This document shows positions 50,657 through 61,964 of a stretch of DNA of 64,000 nt, piece by piece. Position 1 is the first letter of the stretch. Every line of letters starts with the position of its first letter. The DNA comes from Alitta virens (lineage: Eukaryota; Annelida; Polychaeta; Phyllodocida; Nereididae), in NCBI GenBank assembly GCA_932294295.1, contig OW028574.1:32620145-32684144 (forward strand), given 5' to 3'. The position numbers and the translations under genes are program-made. The notes under the pieces were generated by a model. That model worked only from the letters and a program-made list of their open reading frames with translations, was not told the origin of the DNA and did no database searches.

Positions 50657-51664
50657 TTACACAAACACATGACGTGGCTTGTCTGCTTTGTTTACATCAT
50701 CGAAGGAAGGCTGTGTGTCATTTTTAAGCTCAATCATCTCGAGCGGTTTTGGGCGTTCATCTTCATCATCATCCAACATCCCATCAGGCACATCTTTGGG
50801 ACCAAACCAATCATTCCATAAGTCTTGAACAGTGAAAACAATACCAAGGGTGTTCTTGATGATAAATACAGATATATTCATGCTCAAGGCATGCCATATA
50901 TACATACGTATGGCAAACAGTGGCAGGTTGATGACTAACAAGTTCAGTACAGCATGGATGGTTCGCATCAACTTGGTCATGCTTTCTTTTCCATAACGAG
51001 TGCGACTGAGAACCAAAAGTGGCACCACAGGCAAGATGAGATTCAAGCAAGCAAAAGCATTAATCGTTTTATGTACAGTGAATGACAGAAAGATGTGGGA
51101 ATTGTTAATAAACAGAAATTCAAGAAACGCAACTGTATCTAAGATATTGAAGGTCACTGTATGGCTCATAGACACAATGAAACTGTGACGTTTGGACGTA
51201 TGAGGAGCATCATTATGCGTCGCTACCAAGCACAAGAAAATGATACAGGTCAGTGCAATGATTGTCTTTAAAGTGTTCGGCCCAAAGAAGTCCTTTTCAT
51301 CGAGCCGCTGTACAAAATTCTCAAATAAGATGCCAACCCGAGTAGCCAACAATATTGCATAGACAAACCACGCTATAAATCCTAGCGGTAGCTCTCCACC
51401 AGCTTTGTAATTTTCCTTCGATTTTCTTCTGTCTTTTTCCCTTACTGAGAGATGCTTGAAGGAGATGACAAATGCAAAGATGAAGATAACCAGATTCACA
51501 GCATCAGCAGCCGCCCAGGCCCACCAAAGTTTACCTTGATATTTTGCAAGGTAATAGTCAAGGACAAGTCCCTGGCCCAGGACTAAGATGATGCACAATA
51601 CAGCAGCACTGATGCGCTTAGTTTTGCGTTGACACTCCCCAGGGGGACACGAGACTGTTGCCAT
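50657..51664 (-). CDS. TMEM121: TMEM121-family multi-pass membrane protein (335 aa)
   Basis: An intact single-exon frame of 335 codons plus TAA. It has about seven or eight hydrophobic segments (about residues 17-38, 49-70, 93-115, 130-149, 167-186, 198-219, 235-258 and 263-280), then an acidic, charged tail (DDDEDE at 298-303). The N-terminal LVLDYYLAKYQGK, the central FIAWFVYAILLATRVGILFE and the late IIKNTLGIVF align by eye with conserved places in vertebrate TMEM121 and fly hole, and the length is close to the ~319 aa of human TMEM121. The tail ends HVFV, a possible class II PDZ ligand. The function of this family is poorly defined, so I infer only an integral membrane protein. TMEM26 shares a similar layout and is the main alternative. 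A 5' UTR acceptor lies just upstream (51710-51712), so the coding exon seems to be preceded by at least one non-coding exon. Confidence 0.78.
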   Translation of the reverse strand: MATVSCPPGECQRKTKRISAAVLCIILVLGQGLVLDYYLAKYQGKLWWAWAAADAVNLVIFIFAFVISFKHLSVREKDRRKSKENYKAGGELPLGFIAWFVYAILLATRVGILFENFVQRLDEKDFFGPNTLKTIIALTCIIFLCLVATHNDAPHTSKRHSFIVSMSHTVTFNILDTVAFLEFLFINNSHIFLSFTVHKTINAFACLNLILPVVPLLVLSRTRYGKESMTKLMRTIHAVLNLLVINLPLFAIRMYIWHALSMNISVFIIKNTLGIVFTVQDLWNDWFGPKDVPDGMLDDDEDERPKPLEMIELKNDTQPSFDDVNKADKPRHVFV

Positions 51665-51712
51665 ATCGATGTTATGCTGCGGTCTTCTAATTCACATTCT
51701 CCACAAAACCTG
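51665..51712 (-). other. 5' UTR part of the TMEM121-like coding exon with splice acceptor
   Basis: On the minus strand, TTTGATTTCAG ends at 51710 and is followed by 45 bases to the ATG. The leader has a near stop codon (TAG) in frame region and no upstream in-frame coding. This supports a spliced 5' leader; the first exon and promoter are not located. Confidence 0.5.
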
Positions 51713-52279
51713 AAATCAAACATAGGCCTACATCAAAGACTGCTTTTTTTTTTAAACTTGTTTCACAGCAGGGTGCATAATATAAATTGCAAACCCATAA
51801 TGGTTAATGTGTTAATACAAACATAGATAGGGTCGATGGGTGTAATCAACCTGGCAACAAACCAACCCGGCGGATTTTGAAATGCACTACACAGCACTAT
51901 CCCAGCAACAAGACAATTTTATCCTAGCGACACGACAGTGTTAAGCCGCCAACAATTGGGGCAAATAACGCCTTAGCTGCTATAGCCCCAGACTGTGGCC
52001 GTTCTGCCCCCCCCCCCTTTTTCAATTAAATGGGAGCTAATAGTGTTCTACCGTTACTGTCAATTGTAATTTACAAAGCTCCCAAATTTTACAACACTGT
52101 AATTGCTATTAGACCTTCTGGGTAGGTAAGATGCAATATAGCGTGCAAGTTACGACAAAGGTATCGTCAATTGTGTAGAGCAATCCACACTGTTGCAGTA
52201 CATGAATTGTACAACATTTACGGCAATACTATGATCAAATATTTAATATTTACGGCTCTCGTTGCTAAGTCTGGGATCC
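51713..52279. other. Upstream region of the TMEM121-like gene
   Basis: Expected to hold an upstream non-coding exon and promoter, but I cannot place either. There is a C10 run near 52006. No other gene is seen. Confidence 0.35.
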
Positions 52280-52815
52280 TAAGGAATATGAAGGAAGCAA
52301 CACAATTTTTAGCATTTTTTCCAGATTTTTCATTATTATGAAAAAATTATAAGAAGGATGATCCAAAAAAAAATTAAGCTTAAAAGTGAAAGTACTATAA
52401 TCTAGATATATCATTGGCAAAATGTTACTGATGTAAGGATCATAGTCATTGATATGAGCATTTGAAAACGTATCAAATTTTCATATTTTCATTATTATAT
52501 AAAATTATGTGTCAGTAATGCTCATGAAACCCCAAAAAGGTATCTCTACACTATCTTAGATATATTCTTATTAAGTTTTGTATTCATGCAGGTGCAGTAG
52601 TGTGCGAGTCCTGCTCTGGAAACAGAACAGCGTAACACTTTTGTTTCCAGAGCAGAACTCTTACACTGATGCACTTACCCTTATGAAATTGTGTACAGTA
52701 ATACTCTATATGGCCTAGTGGTGCCTTTTGATAGTCACATTGACATATGTTGGCTATGTTTTACAAAATTTGCTTTACTCTAATCAGAATGGATTGCTGT
52801 TAATAAGTAAGATAT
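52280..52815. mobile_element. Family A, rearranged copy 3
   Basis: 52280-52620 matches family A on the minus strand (the GAGATACCTTTTTGGGGTTTCAT block). 52624-52815 matches it on the plus strand and jumps from TTGGCTATGTTTTACAAAATT directly to TTTGCTTTA...GGATTGCTG, the family's 3' end, so the middle is missing. Two halves meet in a short inverted repeat, GCTCTGGAAAC...GTTTCCAGAGC. Confidence 0.7.
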
Positions 52816-53126
52816 TTGTGAGACATAATAACCCATGGGAACACTGTATTAATTCACTTAACAGAATAAAATGAACAATGAAAAAATTCAAGAGTTCTGT
52901 GCGCTATGTAGGATTTGCTGAGGGTTAAGCTGCAGCGCAGCCTATGTTTTTATATTTTTCTGTGTATACTATACCTTTTCATTTATATGTCCTCTTAATT
53001 AGCGCATACTTTTGAGCTAGTCCTTGACTCAACACAACACATATATTATTAGTATTTTGAATTTAACTGAATGTTCCTTGAATTTCAGGAAAATAATTCA
53101 ATTGAGATATGCAGAGCCCAACGACA

Positions 53127-53741
53127 TTGTTTATTAAAGTAATTTTGTTGTGAATCTCTCAAATCTGGTCGGTAGAGACTCTTGTACCAAAACCTGTAGT
53201 AATTTAAACCACCTGTAGTCATTTATCCACTGTGCGGCCCGGCCTGTAACTTCTCCAGGTCAAATCATTCTTACATCAACTTTTCTGAATTTCCTGCTTG
53301 GCAAAATTTACTAAAAATGAAGGTAAGAATTTGTGAGATTAAAGAAATGTTTAAACACATTTAACAAAATCCAATGTTGATCCATTTGAATTTTGAATAT
53401 TTTCCTCACATTTGCAAGGATATACTGAGTAAAGAGCTGTTTGCAAACGTACATATTTTGCAACACATATGTCATGTTTGAGTAACCCCTCCACCATTTT
53501 TGTATTACTATTTATTTCCTACCAATATTTTGTAGTCATAAGTCACAGACGATAATTTAAGCAGTAAATTTGGGTGCCTAACTTTACATGTGTCACTTTA
53601 TGTCAAATCAAAACCTTAGGTTTTTAAGTACAGTACTAGTCATGTTTGATGATTTCCGCTGAACCAAAACTACAGGTTTAGTACAAGAGTCTCTACCGAC
53701 CAGATTTGAGAGATTCACAACAAAATTACTTTAATAAACAA
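53127..53741. mobile_element. Non-autonomous element with 58-bp perfect terminal inverted repeats
   Basis: 53130-53187 is the exact reverse complement of 53681-53738, and pairing extends by about three bases outward and imperfectly inward (CCTGTAGT). The 490-bp interior has no open frame of note. Perfect arms imply recent activity or conversion. I could not fix the target duplication, so the superfamily is open. Confidence 0.85.
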
Positions 53742-54089
53742 AGTAAATGATTTATTAATATAGGGTAACTTTGATAGCATTGCTTGTTTTGATGATTCAC
53801 CATTTGAGTTCCAATATTTCCAGGTTTTAGGTTAATTTATATGCTGTAGATCTGTTCAGTTAAAAAACATTTTGAAACCTAGTTTCAAGCACTTTAAGTG
53901 ACATTGAAATAATGCCAAGCTCTATTTAAAGGTATTTAAACTAGCTTTCAGAAAAGATATGGTTTAATAAGGTTCACTGTAAACCCTACGGAAGTTTCCG
54001 CTATCGACTGCTTATCTTATTCAAAGATGTGATCCTAATTAACTAGTACCCCCTGTTATTAATGGAATTAAGTAATATGGTATAGATAC

Positions 54090-54669
54090 CAGTCTGGGCT
54101 GAGCGGTAGATCTGTCGAGATCATTTTATTAACCAACGTCAGTACATTGAGCGATATTGCAGGCCGCAAAGCATATTGATCAATCGACATGAACTTTGAA
54201 CAACTGAAGCACAAAGTGCATCAACTTAGCACAAATTCTAATTACCTCAATAAAGTGAAAAACTGTTTACTAAAAGTCTGACCAAAATTTCCTAGAAAAG
54301 TATTCTGTGGTAAAAAAGATGATTGGAAAACCATTGCAACATCATTGACATGCTTGATCAGTGCCTTCAACAAAAATAGTACCTCATGGAGTTAGTTGAA
54401 TTCTCGCCTGAAGTTGCGTTGCTAATGTCTTGGGCAAAAGAAACAATCTCCATCAGTTTTGCTGTGAGTAGCTTTTTCAGAACAATAATTCAGGCATAGT
54501 AATTGCACTACTTCGTGTGCAGATGACGTGTGGAAGCGTTTCTCTCCAGCGGCAAATCGGTCCACAGAGCTCTGTAGCTCTTTGTCAAGTGGTGGGAAAT
54601 AAACCAAGCTTGGTACATATATATATATCACCCCTATGCTGATCTACCGCTCGGCCTAGCACCAGACTG
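54090..54669. mobile_element. TIR element T, copy 1, with ATAC target duplication
   Basis: The left end CAGTCTGGGCTGAGCGGTAG faces the right end CTACCGCTCGGCCTAGCACC, AGACTG. ATAC flanks both sides (54086-54089 and just after 54669). The ~30-bp TIRs begin CAGTC and the target site is 4 bp. The body has no transposase frame. Copy 2 at 59704 shows the same termini and body. Confidence 0.85.
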
Positions 54670-54949
54670 ATACTATTCCCATTTAATAGGGATTTTAATA
54701 AGCTTTCAGCATATATATAGTTTGCTTATGATATTTTTTAATATTTCAGATGCAAGAAGCAAAAAAGGTTAAAATTTGAACCGAACAACGAAAATTAATC
54801 GATTTGCGTCAACAATTGGCCTCAAGAGGCGTTTGAGAAACCAATACTATACTACTAAAAATGTGTTAATTTGGCATTCCAAGGTAGATGGTGATAAGCA
54901 AATTTGCGCGATCGTGCAATTTTGTGCGATTTTGTTGATTTTGCAACCC

Positions 54950-55252
54950 CAACCTATCCACTTTTATGCAGAATATTCTCTACAGAAAAATATTTGATGT
55001 CACTTGTAAAAAGAATGCCTCGAATTTGCTCTGCTGTGATAGCTGCCAGTGGCAGTTACTTCGATGAGTCCGAACGACATTGGTTTTTATTTGCCTGCAG
55101 CCATTGTGAAAATTTGTGGTTGGCCTAAGTGTTGATGTTTGGTATATGGTGATAGTCTGGAATTTGTAAGGCAACCTCATGTTTGGCTGATGAAATATTG
55201 AAAAGTTACATTTTGTTCTATAATGCCTGCCCTATTAAACTAAACTGCACAA
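54950..55252 (+). mobile_element. Family B, partial copy 2
   Basis: Contains CTTTTATGCAGAATATTCTC and AATTTGTAAGGCAACCTCAT, as in 33570-33780, with unrelated sequence in between (54990-55150). The 66- to 74-codon frames here are not genes. Confidence 0.65.
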
Positions 55253-56069
55253 CTAGAGCCTTACGGCACTGAATCCAGAAGGTGATGATATTGTACATGT
55301 ATAGTGCATTGGTAGAGTGTTAGTGCTAGAGTACTACCAGATGGGGCTGGACATCGTTTGATCCTTTACGATTCAATAATATCAAGATAAATTATAAACA
55401 ATAATTATCACTATAATTATGAACAAGGCATTTAAGAGAAACAAACAAGGTCGACATAATACTATATGTTTTTAATGTAACAATGACTTATTGAGAGTTA
55501 ATGCAATGTGGGTATGAGTGCAACATTCTCAGCTTAATATATTTTTGCAGCTAAGAGCAATAATCAGATGGGTTCAGTCTTGTCAATAAAATTATATTAA
55601 AATTGCATTAAAATGATTAAATTACATTCACCCTTGGCACACCTACAGTGGCATGCTCTCAACAAAACTCAAGTGAAATTAAAACATTTATACAAGTCAC
55701 CTGGTAAATTGCCCCAATTGTAAGGTCTGTCATTTTATGAAAGAACTAGTAGAACAGTTCAGAATCACTTTTCATGGCTTCAATTAATGCATATATATCT
55801 ACATTTCTAGAGTAAACAAACCCCTCGTGGTTGTAACCATTGCAACGAAATTTCCCTTTTTGAGTTGAAGGATTGACCTCATTGGCCAGGGGTAGTAGTC
55901 AGGCCATGTCACGGAGGAGTCAACTAATTTAAATGTAATGTTTGGATCTCTGCTGATTGGCCAGTTTGGGTGTGAATCTCGACTTATTTGCTGGAGCCTT
56001 TGCTGGAGTGAGTAAGAACAATATTTTTGCGATTTTTTTAATCAGGGCATAATTAGGGTTAAGAATCTC
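55253..56069. other. Gene-free sequence
   Basis: CACTGAATCCAGAAGGT near 55268 repeats a phrase at 24758, indicating another dispersed family. Otherwise nothing is supported. Confidence 0.4.
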
Positions 56070-56820
56070 GATTTACCGAGCTATAATGTTTTCAATTTAA
56101 CAGAGATAACCTTCATCCAACATGGGCCTAGTATACATTAAAATTTACCCCATTTACTCTTCTATCCAGTGATATATCACACTGGCCTATTGCCTAATTT
56201 GTAAGGCCACAGTACCACAGTATATTATCCCTTACCCTTAATTTATTTTCTATTTCGGCAAATCGGCAAGTATTTAAAAAACTGCAAAAAACAAGTGAGA
56301 TAACATTCACAGAACAGTCAAAATGACCTCCAAACAATGGAAAACTTACAGAAGTATAAAAATACATAACCCCACACTGCGTGGTTATTGTGATCATGAC
56401 CAATGTATCGACAGGGCTTTGTATCAGCAATGATAAAATCCAAATATTTTGTTCGAAATACTCTTACAATACATGATATGTTTGCATTTGGTGATGTTTT
56501 TTCCATATTAGAATAAAATGCAACTCAGAATAACTACATAACTTCCTAAAGTTGCCATGGATATGGTACAAAATACACTATAGAATCTGTTGGAGATGTA
56601 CTGAGATGAGTTATGTTACTTAGGAGCTTTGTTATGTTTACTTGTACAGACTTACTAGGATACTATTACCATGATGCAAGTTTGGGAATATAATCACTAA
56701 ATAAGGCTCATCTGGATTTCTCTGTAAGGTATGGCTAGTCAATCTGTAGAAATTAATCACTGTTGGGTACATATATAGTGTTTGTGTTAAATTATACTTG
56801 TGAATAATTCTTTATTTTGA
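56070..56820 (+). mobile_element. Family B, copy 3
   Basis: Closely follows copy 1 (33900-34595): AACAGAGATAACCTTCATCC, GATATATCAC, CCCTTACCCTTAATTT, GACCAATGTATCGACAGGGC and GTTTGTGTTAAATTATACTT. It lacks the 5' third of the family. No coding content. Confidence 0.75.
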
Positions 56821-57570
56821 AGAAATGCTAGTTGATTGATTGGAGTGATAGTGTCGCAGTTTGATCCATGTTGGACCTTGCTGGCCTGTGACATTTCTGT
56901 GTTCTCAATACCTCATGGATTTCTTGATGGTCGCCCAAAGATTAGCCCATACCTATACACATAGGTTTAACTTGGATACATTTTCCTTTGATCGAATTAT
57001 ATGACACTAATTACAAGTGTAGTGTCACAGTTGATGTCCATAGCTATTATGTATTGTTTGCAATGGCATTATGAACTATGTGCAACATGTATACTGATAG
57101 ACAGTAATAGTGTAATGCATATATATGCTTTACTTGTTATCTCAAAGCAAAAACTTAATACCAGTGGTACAATAGTAGATGTATATTGATAATACTTTAC
57201 TTTATCTACCAAAACAATGGCATATTTACAATACAAAAATGCACTTTATTTCTGATACTTCACTAAAATCTTCATCAAATTCATTGGTAATATTGTAGTT
57301 CCAATGATTCAACTTGTACAGAGATAGCCATCAAAAGAGAACTTTTCAGCCATTCCATTGACATGAGCCTTGCTGCATGGGTTAGACAAAACTTTGCAAG
57401 TCTAAATAAGGCATTCATTTTCAGCTAGCTAGAATAATATGACACTTCAGCAGCAACTCTACAAAAATTTACCCAATATTGAACTGTTATATCTTGTATG
57501 TGGTTGTGGCACTGCTTGAGGTGAGCTTATTATTGCCATAGCCTAATAGGTAGGGTTTCAGCTTTATTTT
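56821..57570. other. Gene-free sequence
   Basis: Only AT-rich non-coding sequence is seen between family B copy 3 and the SINE. Confidence 0.4.
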
Positions 57571-57573
57571 AAA

Positions 57574-57910
57574 GTACCATGGCCCAGTGGTTCAAGTGTT
57601 TGCCGTCAGACGGCAAGGCTGGGGGTTTCAGCCCCCCACCATGGAATGGAAGACCTGAGCAGATCCTCTGCAACTCTTTGCTCCAGTTAACCAAGGTGCA
57701 AATGGGGAGCTGGATATAGACAGTTATGGTGATTGGAGAGTGCTAATAGCCCCCTGCAGGTAATTCTGTGCAAAGGGCTGTACACTGCCAAGGGAGTTGA
57801 CAAAGGCTCATGCTTGAACACAGGCAAGTTCAGTACAGTAATTCAGCAAAAAAGAGAGGCTGCAAAGGTGCCACGATCAAGTTAACACCACCTTTTTAAG
57901 GTGGGTGCTC
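57574..57910 (+). mobile_element. tRNA-derived SINE of a second type
   Basis: The head carries A-box-like TGGCCCAGTGGTTCAAGTG (from 57580) and B-box-like GGTTTCAGCCC (57624-57634), with a long variable-arm-like stem (GCCGTC...GACGGC), suggesting a Leu/Ser-type tRNA origin. A ~250-bp body follows with GCAAATGGGGAGCTGG. It differs from the SINE at 20478. The tail boundary is uncertain. Confidence 0.75.
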
Positions 57911-59079
57911 ATAACAGGTAACTAACCATTTAGCACCATCCACTAGTAACATACACATTGTTTTCTAACTGATATGTTCATGAAACTATATGACGTTGAT
58001 AATTGTCCTTTACTTTAAATCTAAAGCTTTACTTGTAACTGTATGTACTAGAAATAAATAATACCTTTACCTTAATTTAAATGTGAATGAGACATTCTTA
58101 TGCAGTGAGATGCGTGCTGGGCAACAGTTTTGTTTTAAATATGAATTATTCAAAATTTTAGAGTTTGGATTTTAGAGGTTTTTACAGGTACAGCCCTCAA
58201 TATTTTGGCATTTACGTGAGAGTTTAAGGTAGTCATTTCTAGGCTTGTGTAAGTGAAACTTAAGAATTGTTCAGAAATATATGTACAATATTTGAGGGTA
58301 AGTGTTGTGACACAATGTAATATTAGGCAACTTCTTCAAAAAGGACTGTAGCATTTAGAATTTTATTTTATGAATTGTCTATCATATATCAATGCTTGGC
58401 ACTATGCAAAATTATTAAAGTCTTAGAAATTGGTTGAGTGGAAATCACAGCTTGTAGAACACAGAGGAATAAACCATACAGGGTTTCCTATGCTTTAAGA
58501 TATGGAGTATTCATTCATGAATGCAGCCATTATCAGTAGTATAATTTATTTAGTATTTCATCTTCTTAATCTAGTCATTGTCATATATGCATTTTATTTA
58601 TTATTTTGCGAATTTCTTTTCATTTATATCATAATCTCATCAAACATTTCAACCTGTGGTCGGGAATAAACTATTAATATATGTATAATTTTTAGGCATC
58701 CCAGTAAGTCTGTACAAGATTCCTCGGTAATACAAGGGGGCTCTCCCATAGCGGCATCTTGCCTTAGAGGGGTCTAACTACAATATAGAAATGGAATTTA
58801 GATTAATTTGATCATCTGCTCATAACAATTTTATCTATTGTTCAAATATTTTATGGAGTCATGTTTTTTTTTTATATAAATATTTGTGTTGAATATATTT
58901 GTGGAAATAAATGTGTCCGAGTCATAGTCTAATACTGTCTGTTATCTTAGTGCATCACCAATTTAATATAGTGTTATTGCCTGGCAACTTTGGAACATAC
59001 GTAGTTATACTTTGTTGCATTTTTCTGATATGAATAATACCTCATAAAATGCAACCATATTGTGTATTGTAAGGGTATT
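57911..59079. other. Gene-free AT-rich sequence
   Basis: No coding frame, repeat family or RNA gene could be supported. Confidence 0.4.
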
Positions 59080-59703
59080 AACTTAATTTTATTATTAGAA
59101 CAAAATATTTGGATTTTATCATTGCTGATACAAAGCCATGTCGACACATTGGTCTTGATCAAAATAACCATGCAGTGTGGAGTTATGTATTTTTATACTT
59201 CTATAAGTTTTCCTTTGTTTTGAGGTCATTTTGACTGTTCTGTGAATGTTATCTCACTTGCTTTTTGGCAGGTTTTTTAAAATTTGCCGAAATTAAAAAT
59301 AATTAAGGGTAAGGGGTAATATACTGTGGTATTGTGGCCTTAAAAATTACGCAATAGGCCAATGTGATGTACCACTGGGTAGAGTAAATGGGGGCAAATT
59401 TTGTTGTATATCTCTGTTAAACTTAAAACATTATAAACCGAAAATTAAGTATTTTTAACTATAATTTTGCCCTGATTCAGAAAATAACAAAAATATTGTA
59501 CTAACTAAGCCCCACCATGTATTCCTAGGTCCAGGCCGATGATACAGCACCATTTTTGTGCAGTTTAGTTGAATAGGGCGGACATTATAGGACAAGATGT
59601 GATTTTTCATTTTTTCGTCAGCAGAACATTAGGTTGCCTTACAAATTCCTGATTTTCACCAAGTCCCAACACATTTTATTGGACCAGAACCATATTTTTC
59701 ATA
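59080..59703 (-). mobile_element. Family B, copy 4 (interrupted by element T)
   Basis: Reverse-orientation copy of family B. The match stops at 59703 with ACCATATTTTTCATA and resumes at 61295 with CATAAACT..AGAATATTCTGC, running to about 61345. The uninterrupted family B copy 1 (33570-33660) shows the joined sequence without the insertion. Confidence 0.8.
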
Positions 59704-60118
59704 CAGTCGGGGCCAAGCAGTAGATCTACCGAGATCGTTTGATTAACCAACGTCGGTACATTGAGCGATATTGCAGGCCACAAAGCATATAGATCAATCG
59801 ACATGAATTAGAAACAACTCAAGCACAAAGTGCATCCACTTAGCACAAGTTCTAATAACCTCAATTTTATATGAAAAATGGCGTTTTCAAAGTCTGACCT
59901 CATCATAATAAAAAATCCATCTCAGCTTCTGACCAAAATTTTGTAAGAAAGTAAGCCATGTGGTAAAAAAAATCATTGGAAAACTGTTGCAACATCGTTG
60001 ACACGCTTCTTCAGTGCCTTCAACGAAAACAGTACCTCATGGAGTTAGTTGAATTCTTGCCTGAAGTTGCATTGCTAATGTCTTGGGCAAAAGAAACTAT
60101 CTCCATAGGTTTTGCAGT

Positions 60119-60652
60119 AAGTGCAGTGTTCTAAGACTCGTCAAATTTAGTACTGGTCCGCACGGACCAGTAAGTCCAACAAGGTGTTGGTCCGTTCACA
60201 TTGTTACTGGTCCATAACTAAGCGCAACCCCTATTTTGATGAAAATTACAATTCCAGGTATAAAATTGCCTGGTATTTCTACCTGCTTAATGATAGTTAA
60301 CAAAATAAAAGACTTCTCTTTTTTTTTAACCATCATCTTATCCAAATTTCAAAGAACTATTTAATAGAAATTAGGATTTAAATTTACCATTATGAGACAG
60401 AAACACATTTTTCAAAGAATTCTTGTTTCGCCGCACGCGATTGGTTAATTAGCGCATATGCGTGACCTTGACCTATCCAGCATGTCTGATGGCAATCAAC
60501 TTGACAGAATTTAACTGAAAAAACCCAAAATTTATGTTGTATACATGCAAAAATCGTCACTCGACAATACGGACCAGTAACTGGAATGAATGAGTCGCAC
60601 AGGTAAGTGTAAAAGTCATGCGGGGGAGTGGGCGAGCATCAAATACAAACAC
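60119..60652. mobile_element. Insertion 1 inside element T copy 2
   Basis: Absent from T copy 1. The ends are CAGTGTT (about 60124) and AACACTG (about 60646), a short TIR of the CAGTG type seen in many hAT elements. The flanks read AAGTG and AAGTA, so the target duplication is unclear. Internally, ACTGGTCCG and CGGACCAGT recur in both orientations. A TGACCTTGACCT nuclear-receptor-like site lies near 60463. Confidence 0.65.
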
Positions 60653-60770
60653 TGAAGTAGCTTCTTTAGGAAAATAATTAAGCGTAGTAGTGCAATTACT
60701 ACTGTGCAGATGACGTGTGGAAGCATGTCCCTCCTGCGGCAAATTGGTCCACAGAGATGTAAATACTGGT

Positions 60771-61215
60771 AAATGGTGACTGGTGAATTTGGCGCAAGTA
60801 AAATTCGGCGATGCCAAATTCACTTATTTCGACCCGTCAAAAACAGTGAATTCAGCGCAGCGAATTAAGTGAATTTGGCGCCTTACTTGTATTGCTTGTA
60901 TATATAGTTTATTGTCATCTTTAATAATTGCTGTTGTCAATCACATATCCTATGCCACACTCATTTCATGCTTATCATATTATCTACATGATGCAGTATT
61001 ATTAAAAAAACAAAAAAGTATTTAATTATATTAATATGTATTATAAATTATTTATTTTATTTGATATATGATGCAGTATTAGTATTCTGTTTAAAATGCC
61101 TGGAAAATTGTCAATTGCGTTCTTATATTTCATATCAATGATGTCTGTCTTGCATTAATCCCCCAAATTTCCCGGCGCCGAATCCGCGCTGCGCCGAATT
61201 CACTTGCAATCCTGC
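60771..61215. mobile_element. Insertion 2 inside element T copy 2
   Basis: Absent from T copy 1. GTGAATTTGGCGC near the left and GCGCCGAATTCAC near the right are inverted relatives, and further such units (GAATTCAGCGCAGCGAATT) sit next to the left one. This makes a small fold-back of GGCGC-AATTC units. Exact borders are uncertain. Confidence 0.6.
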
Positions 61216-61345
61216 AGATTCCTGGTAAATAAAACGAGGTCGGTACATTCATCACCCCTATACTGGCTATAGATCTACTGCTCGGCCCAGACTGCATAAA
61301 CTATAGAATATTCTGCATAAAACTGGATAGGTTGTGTTTTGTTCT

Positions 61346-61960
61346 ACCTCAAGTTGGGGCCAGCCCCTCTGGAATCGCACGGAATTGCACGATCGCGCAT
61401 ATTAATTTTGCTTTACACCACACCATTGACATTGTCCATAGCTGTCAAATAGCTGAACATCAATTAGTAGGCCAATGAAAGTTTGCAGCCTCCGGCAACT
61501 ACTAAACTTCATCGGTTAGGCCTACACCTGTCAGAGAACACATATCAACAAGTGTTGGGACTTAGTAACTTCAGCTCACCTTTGAATCAGTCAATTAATC
61601 ACTTATTAGATGTCCAATTCTTGTTGATAACTGCTGGCGCGAACTTTGTCTCCCGGAAGGAAATAGTTTTTGTCCTTTCTGCTAGATGGCACCCTCAGAG
61701 TAGGGTCAAAGCGGCCAGCTACGATAACGTCCACTCGCCATGACGGCCAACTATCTAAAACCTGGCAGACATATATGCAGGTAATATCACGTAGATCTAC
61801 TTATAATTCGGTAATAGGCCAGTAAAAATTGACATAAATTTGGGGTGACCCTGGACTAGCTCATAACAGGCATTTTATTCTACAAAATCATAGCCCAGAT
61901 TTTGTAGTTTCTGAAAATCAATAGATTTCCACCTTGGGGAAAATTTTCTATCTGGTTTCC
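61346..61960. other. Gene-free sequence
   Basis: An 86-codon frame at 61483-61743 has no recognisable domain or splice context. Nothing else is supported. Confidence 0.4.
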
Positions 61961-61964
61961 AGGG

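Larger units (their letters stand above)
59704..61294. mobile_element. TIR element T, copy 2, with CATA target duplication and two nested insertions
   Basis: The left end is CAGTCGGGGCCAAGCAGTAG and the right end CTACTGCTCGGCCCAGACTG. CATA lies at 59700-59703 and again at 61295-61298. The body matches copy 1 (54090-54669) in three blocks: 59704-60118, about 60652-60770 and about 61215-61294. The extra DNA between them is two later insertions, giving three levels of nesting including the host family B copy. Confidence 0.88.

Noticed and set aside
61483..61743. 86-codon frame as a gene
   Set aside because: No recognisable domain and no supporting signals; it is surrounded by transposon debris.
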